This document shows, one piece after another, positions 60,450 to 64,000 of a DNA stretch of 64,000 nt (within the stretch, counting starts at the first letter, position 1; each line of letters begins with the position of its first letter). The stretch spans positions 1,302,001 to 1,366,000 of the forward strand of contig NZ_LT629750.1 of NCBI RefSeq assembly GCF_900105125.1. The letters are read 5' to 3'. Below the pieces are notes generated by a model that saw nothing but the letters and a program-made list of their open reading frames with translations, was not told the origin of the DNA and did not search any database. A program made the translations under genes and the position numbers. Origin of the DNA: Bradyrhizobium canariense (GTDB taxonomy: Bacteria > Pseudomonadota > Alphaproteobacteria > Rhizobiales > Xanthobacteraceae).

Positions 60450-61405
60450 GTCGAATGAAGCTGTGAAGAAGATTTTTCCGGGGCGGCGAGGGATCGTTGG
60501 ATCGCAGCCGCGATGGAGCCCGGGGCGAGGTCGTGTTTTTTCAGCAGGCTGTCCTGCGAACCGTAATTGTGCATGAAGCGGTCCGGCAGCGAAAGCCGCA
60601 GCATCGCGGGCAGGCCGCCGCCGAGGTTGTCGATCAATGTCTCCGCGATGGCGCTGCCGAGGCCGCCCGCCGGCACATGTTCCTCCAGCGACACGACGAG
60701 CTTGACCCCTTGGATCGCTCGCATCAACGCTTCGGTGTCGAGCGGCTTGACCGTGTGCATATGCAGGATGCCCGCGCTAATTCCCTGCGCCGCCAGCAAA
60801 TCAGCGGCGGCGAGGGCACGCTGAAGCATGATGCCGGTGGTAACCATCAGTACGTCGCCTGGCGACCGCATGACGATGGCCCGACCGATCTCGAACCCAT
60901 GCTCGGCTTTGGAAACGATCGCATCGCCGCCCTTTGCCAGCCGGATATAGATCGGTCCCGGCCAATCGAGAGTGTGCTCCATCAGCCGCGCAGCCTCGTC
61001 GGCGTCAGCCGGGCACACCACCGTCATATTCGGCAACGCCCGCATGATCGCGATGTCTTCGATCGCCTGGTGGGTGGGACCGAGGGGCGCATAGACCAGA
61101 CCGCCGCCATTGGCTATCAGCCGCACCGGCAAATTGTGCAGGCACAGATCGATCGCAACCTGTTCGTAGCACCGGCGGGTCAAAAACGTGGCGATGGTGT
61201 TGACGTAGGGCAGGTAGCCTTCCATCGCGAGGCCGGCGGACATGCCGATAATATGCGCCTCCGAAATGCCTTCGATCAGGTGGCGGTCAGGAAATTCCTT
61301 GCTCATCGCCCGCAGCGTGCCAGCTCCGGGGTCGGAGCCGATGTAAAGCACTCGCTCGTCGCGCGCGGCCAGCTTGTGAATCATGTTCATGGCTGTGTTG
61401 CGCAT
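60446..61405 (-). CDS. transketolase, C-terminal half (pyrimidine-binding subunit)
   Basis: 319 residues. The Pyr domain has EGISEAHIIGMSAGLAMEG with the catalytic Glu that activates thiamine diphosphate and GGLVYAPLGPTHQAIEDIA, followed by the C-terminal domain (VVSLEEHVPAGGLGSAI). It is the second subunit of a split transketolase, 12 bases after the first. Split enzymes of this kind occur in natural-product and surface-sugar clusters, where they move two-carbon units. Confidence 0.92.
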   Translation of the reverse strand: MRNTAMNMIHKLAARDERVLYIGSDPGAGTLRAMSKEFPDRHLIEGISEAHIIGMSAGLAMEGYLPYVNTIATFLTRRCYEQVAIDLCLHNLPVRLIANGGGLVYAPLGPTHQAIEDIAIMRALPNMTVVCPADADEAARLMEHTLDWPGPIYIRLAKGGDAIVSKAEHGFEIGRAIVMRSPGDVLMVTTGIMLQRALAAADLLAAQGISAGILHMHTVKPLDTEALMRAIQGVKLVVSLEEHVPAGGLGSAIAETLIDNLGGGLPAMLRLSLPDRFMHNYGSQDSLLKKHDLAPGSIAAAIQRSLAAPEKSSSQLHST

Positions 61406-61417
61406 GCGGGTGGCCGA

Positions 61418-62266
61418 TCAAAAATCGCCGACGGCGACGCGGATGGCGTCGAGTTCGTTGTCCGTCAACTTGTTCTTGTGATGCCAATCGGCATTGGATT
61501 CTGCGGCCGGCAGGCCCTTGCCCTTGACCGTGTGGCAGATGATCGCCGTTGGCTTGCCCGGGACGGCCGGAACCTGGCCCAGCGTAGTACGCAGCGCGCC
61601 GACGTCGTGGCCATTCAACTCTTCGACGGCGAAGCCGAAGCTGCGCCATTTGTCGGCCAGCGGCTCCAACGGCATAACGTAGTCGGTCGGGCCGTAACTC
61701 TGCAGCTTGTTGTAGTCGATCAGTGCCGTGAGATTATCGAGCCCGTGTTTGGCAGCGCCCATAGCGGCCTCCCAAACCGAGCCTTCGTTGATCTCACCGT
61801 CGCCAAGCAGGACGAAGGTCCGGTAGGTGCGGCCGCGCATTCGCGCCGCCAGCGCAAGGCCGACCCCGATCGACAAGCCGTGTCCGAGAGCGCCGGTCGA
61901 TGCCTCGACGCCCGGCACCATTCCGTATTCGGGGTGCCCTCCCAAAATGCTGTCCGTCCCGCAAAAGCCGTCCAGTTCGGATACCGGAAAAAAGCCGCGA
62001 TCAGCCAGCAGCGCATAGAGCGCTAGACAGCCGTGGCCCTTGCTCAGGATGGCACGGTCGCGGTCGGGATCGCGGGGGCTGCGGGGATCGATTCGCAGGA
62101 CATCGTCGTAAAGAACGCGGACGATTTCGATCAGCGAGAGGGCCGGCCCGACATGCCCGCGTCCCGCCGAGCGGACGGCGCGCAACACCAACCGCCGCAA
62201 ATAGAGACTGCGGTCATCGAGCTTGCAGGCCTGGGCGGCTTCAGCGTGGGGCGAGATCTGGATCAC
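61418..62266 (-). CDS. transketolase, N-terminal half (thiamine diphosphate-binding subunit)
   Basis: 282 residues from a GTG at 62266 (MIQISPHAEAA), inside the end of the preceding kinase gene by 26 bases. The frame is open to 62386, but the extra part is antisense-like shadow. The PP domain has SKGHGCLALYALLADRG, GGHPEYGMVPGVEASTGALG and the ThDP motif GDGEINEGSVWEAAMG...DYN. Together with the next gene it makes one full transketolase. Confidence 0.88.
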   Translation of the reverse strand: MIQISPHAEAAQACKLDDRSLYLRRLVLRAVRSAGRGHVGPALSLIEIVRVLYDDVLRIDPRSPRDPDRDRAILSKGHGCLALYALLADRGFFPVSELDGFCGTDSILGGHPEYGMVPGVEASTGALGHGLSIGVGLALAARMRGRTYRTFVLLGDGEINEGSVWEAAMGAAKHGLDNLTALIDYNKLQSYGPTDYVMPLEPLADKWRSFGFAVEELNGHDVGALRTTLGQVPAVPGKPTAIICHTVKGKGLPAAESNADWHHKNKLTDNELDAIRVAVGDF

Positions 62267-63287
62267 GTTGGCAAATCGCTTGATGGAGCCGCTGGGCCTT
62301 GTCGAGCTGGCTTGCCAGAATGGCCCCCAATTGGTTGCCCCGGGCGGCCATGACACGCCGGGATCGGCTTTCTGGCAAATAGTCATTCAGGATGATCAGG
62401 CACCAGATCAACCCAAAAACAGGATACAGTAGGCCGCGACGGACCGCAAATGCGGGGTCCCGCGCCTCAAACTCACGCGAAAGCTGCTCGATCAACCGGC
62501 TCGCGCTGTTTTCGGCAAAGCTGCTGCCGGGATGGAGCGCCGTATCGGACACGAGCTTGGCCGGATCGTCCCATCCGAAATACTCGAAGTCAATGAAACG
62601 CAATTGCCCTTCCTTGTCCCGCATCGCGTTGTGCAGACCAAAGTCGGACGGGCTCAGTGCGCGATGTCCGGAGGCGAGGAGGGCCCCCGGGTCCCATCCC
62701 AGTTCCCCATATCGTTGCTCAAGACGTCGACCGGCGATCACTCCGCTCGGAATCAGACTGCGACGGATGAACGCGAGCAGATCCGGATATTCACTCGCCG
62801 CTCGAACCAGCCTGTCCAGCCGCTGTTCGTACTGCGCCATGGCTTCCGACGGCGAAAAGATGCCCGCAGACGCCGTGCGCAAGTCCTGCGCATCGCTGGC
62901 GTCGCGCAGCCCCTGCAGCTCAATCAGGAAATTCGCCAGTTGATCGGCATCATCCTGTTGCGGTTGCAGCACCGCGGCCTCGCCGTCGAACCATTCATAC
63001 AAGGCGCAATGCTTGCCGGGATCTTTCGCAATCGGCCGCGGCGTCAGCTTAACGCCATGACGCGCCAGAAATGACAACGCCTCATATTCCTGCCCCAGGC
63101 GATCGCGGCCATCGATCGATTGCGATGGATAATATTTAAGGGCAAGGCGCGACCCTTCGGCCATATCGAGGCAGAATACCCTGTTGTTGCCGCCGGGCCG
63201 GGCCGGGTGGGCCGCCACCACCTTTCGTCCGGACAGACGGTTGCCGATCTTGATCGCATCCTGCGTGCTGATTTCAGGTTCGCTCAT
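62241..63287 (-). CDS. aminoglycoside-phosphotransferase-like sugar kinase
   Basis: 348 residues from ATG 63287, overlapping the HAD gene stop as ATGA. The P-loop Lys is in RLALKYYPSQ, the catalytic loop is LSPSDFGLHNAM with the Asp, and FIDFEYFGWDDPAKL is the metal-binding motif. It resembles APH/choline-kinase-fold enzymes; the likely job is phosphorylation of the pathway's sugar or amino sugar. Antibiotic resistance is unlikely in this context. Confidence 0.85.
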   Translation of the reverse strand: MSEPEISTQDAIKIGNRLSGRKVVAAHPARPGGNNRVFCLDMAEGSRLALKYYPSQSIDGRDRLGQEYEALSFLARHGVKLTPRPIAKDPGKHCALYEWFDGEAAVLQPQQDDADQLANFLIELQGLRDASDAQDLRTASAGIFSPSEAMAQYEQRLDRLVRAASEYPDLLAFIRRSLIPSGVIAGRRLEQRYGELGWDPGALLASGHRALSPSDFGLHNAMRDKEGQLRFIDFEYFGWDDPAKLVSDTALHPGSSFAENSASRLIEQLSREFEARDPAFAVRRGLLYPVFGLIWCLIILNDYLPESRSRRVMAARGNQLGAILASQLDKAQRLHQAICQRDPDLAPR

Positions 63288-63904
63288 GCAGCGAACACCT
63301 CGTGGCGGATGTCGGCCCATGTTGCCAGCGGTTTGTAGTGGCCGTGGCGTGAAGTTTCGGGGTTCGCAAACAGAATAGATCGGATCTGCCGCGGGAAGTG
63401 GGGTTGCTCGAAAACATCGACGAGATCGTCGATAAAGATATCAAGTTCCAGACCCGCGATCCTGTCGACCTTGGCCGCCAATGTGTCTTCAAAATAGATG
63501 TCGTCGAGGGAAAGCGCCGAGTGTTCGGTGCCGATCAGTCCTGCGCCCTGCATCCAGTCCCGCGCCGCCGCGCGCAGATCGGTACGATCCGGATCCTGAT
63601 GACCGAATTGGGTCTTATGGCTGACGATGTAAACGTTTGACCCGGTTTGCCGGCATGTCGACAGAAAGTCAGATAGGCCGGGGAAGATCTCTGCGCCGCC
63701 GATCCCCTTGCCGTAAACCCATCCCTGCACACCCTGCCAGGCGTGTTCACCCCCGGGCTTTGATCGAAGATAATCCCGGACATCGGTTTTCAGCCCCGTC
63801 CATTCACCGGGAATCAGTCCGCGATCACGCGCGGCTGCGGCGAAAACCTTGTCGTAGCAGATGATGGTATTGTCGAAATCGATCCCGATCCGCACGCGGC
63901 TCAC
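63284..63904 (-). CDS. HAD-superfamily phosphatase
   Basis: 206 residues from a GTG at 63904 that overlaps the previous stop as GTGA. Motif I GIDFDNTIICYDK has Asp nucleophile and acid, motif II YIVSHKTQ, motif IV LDIFIDDLVDVFEQP. A cap of ~90 residues follows motif I. It may remove a phosphate after the kinase or transketolase steps. Substrate unknown. Confidence 0.85.
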   Translation of the reverse strand: MSRVRIGIDFDNTIICYDKVFAAAARDRGLIPGEWTGLKTDVRDYLRSKPGGEHAWQGVQGWVYGKGIGGAEIFPGLSDFLSTCRQTGSNVYIVSHKTQFGHQDPDRTDLRAAARDWMQGAGLIGTEHSALSLDDIYFEDTLAAKVDRIAGLELDIFIDDLVDVFEQPHFPRQIRSILFANPETSRHGHYKPLATWADIRHEVFAA

Positions 63905-64000
63905 TTCAGGCTGATGTTCTGCATCATCTTGATGTTGAAATACCGGGGGTCGTTGAGCGAATCCGGCAGGCGCCCGGATTTGAAGGCGTCGACCAGTCCG
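63901..64000 (-). CDS. partial gene, function not recognised
   Basis: Only the last ~33 codons are in the window: GLVDAFKSGRLPDSLNDPRY then FNIKMMQNISLK, stop at 63903-63901. It overlaps the HAD start (GTGA), so it belongs to the same operon, which continues past 64000. I cannot assign a family. Confidence 0.6.
   Translation of the reverse strand, partial: GLVDAFKSGRLPDSLNDPRYFNIKMMQNISLK

Noticed and set aside
60497..62026. 509-residue plus-strand frame opposite the transketolase genes
   Set aside because: Both transketolase halves show complete cofactor motifs on the minus strand; the plus frame has no recognisable domain.
62241..63287. Aminoglycoside resistance gene
   Set aside because: The APH-like kinase is embedded with overlaps in a sugar biosynthesis operon, so a metabolic sugar kinase is far more likely.
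55761..64000. Assigning the operon to bradyrhizose or another named sugar
   Set aside because: Photosynthetic Bradyrhizobium strains make the bicyclic sugar bradyrhizose and a transketolase step is imaginable, but nothing in the sequence fixes the product.

Overview
The window looks like chromosome of a Bradyrhizobium-type alphaproteobacterium (Nitrobacteraceae). It is GC-rich. It carries small secreted and zinc-ribbon proteins that I recognise from Bradyrhizobium genomes (a DUF3551 protein, a PRC-barrel protein, several proteins of 30-90 residues). It has an HWE-type histidine kinase and two copies of a palindromic repeat resembling one common in that group. This assignment rests on protein recognition from memory, not on a database search.

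Layout. Positions 1-1740 hold the end of a periplasmic PheC-like protein, a DUF1993 protein and a small hypothetical protein. Positions 1832-8769 are one minus-strand operon: Tat-exported sugar-type solute-binding protein, two permeases, ATPase, 2-hydroxyacid dehydrogenase and amidase. From 9.2 to 11.2 kb lies a Spy/CpxP-like gene whose stop codon sits in the target site of a complete IS5-family element (9995-10846). Positions 11.26-14.32 kb encode a VOC protein, a flavin monooxygenase/acyl-CoA-dehydrogenase-like protein and an MFS transporter. From 14.6 to 19.6 kb come PilZ, DsbA-like, DUF2778, DUF982, zinc-ribbon, MgtC-like and PAP2 proteins, plus the C-terminal remnant of an efflux adaptor. 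Positions 19.8-27.6 kb hold a signalling pair: a 2095-residue soluble hybrid kinase with eleven tandem 92-residue HAMP-type repeats, and an HWE kinase with a receiver domain.

From 27.9 to 39.6 kb is a low-density region of small genes and decay. It contains an SDR gene fused by a deletion to the tail of an FAD oxidoreductase, a broken tyrosine integrase beside tRNA-Ser(TGA), a frameshifted zinc-ribbon gene, a repeated 55-bp sequence and several proteins under 60 residues. Positions 39.7-47.6 kb are housekeeping: RlpA, an epoxide-hydrolase-like protein, D,D-carboxypeptidase, then dacC-tmk-holB-metG-tatD. MetRS carries a histone-H1-like lysine-rich N-terminal extension.

From 47.6 kb to the window end everything points to cell-surface carbohydrate synthesis. 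The first part has a GT2 glycosyltransferase, twin membrane proteins with winged-helix-like tails, two GT-C-like membrane proteins, a Gfo/Idh/MocA oxidoreductase and a methyltransferase. The second part (55.76-64.0 kb) is a tightly overlapping minus-strand operon: unknown partial gene, HAD phosphatase, APH-like kinase, split transketolase, two DegT aminotransferases, 2OG-Fe(II) oxygenase, LIC12192-family protein, methyltransferase and WbuC-like cupin. It matches the known but functionally unexplained sporadic carbohydrate cluster. It probably makes and modifies an unusual sugar, and it is the best candidate here for an uncharacterised system.
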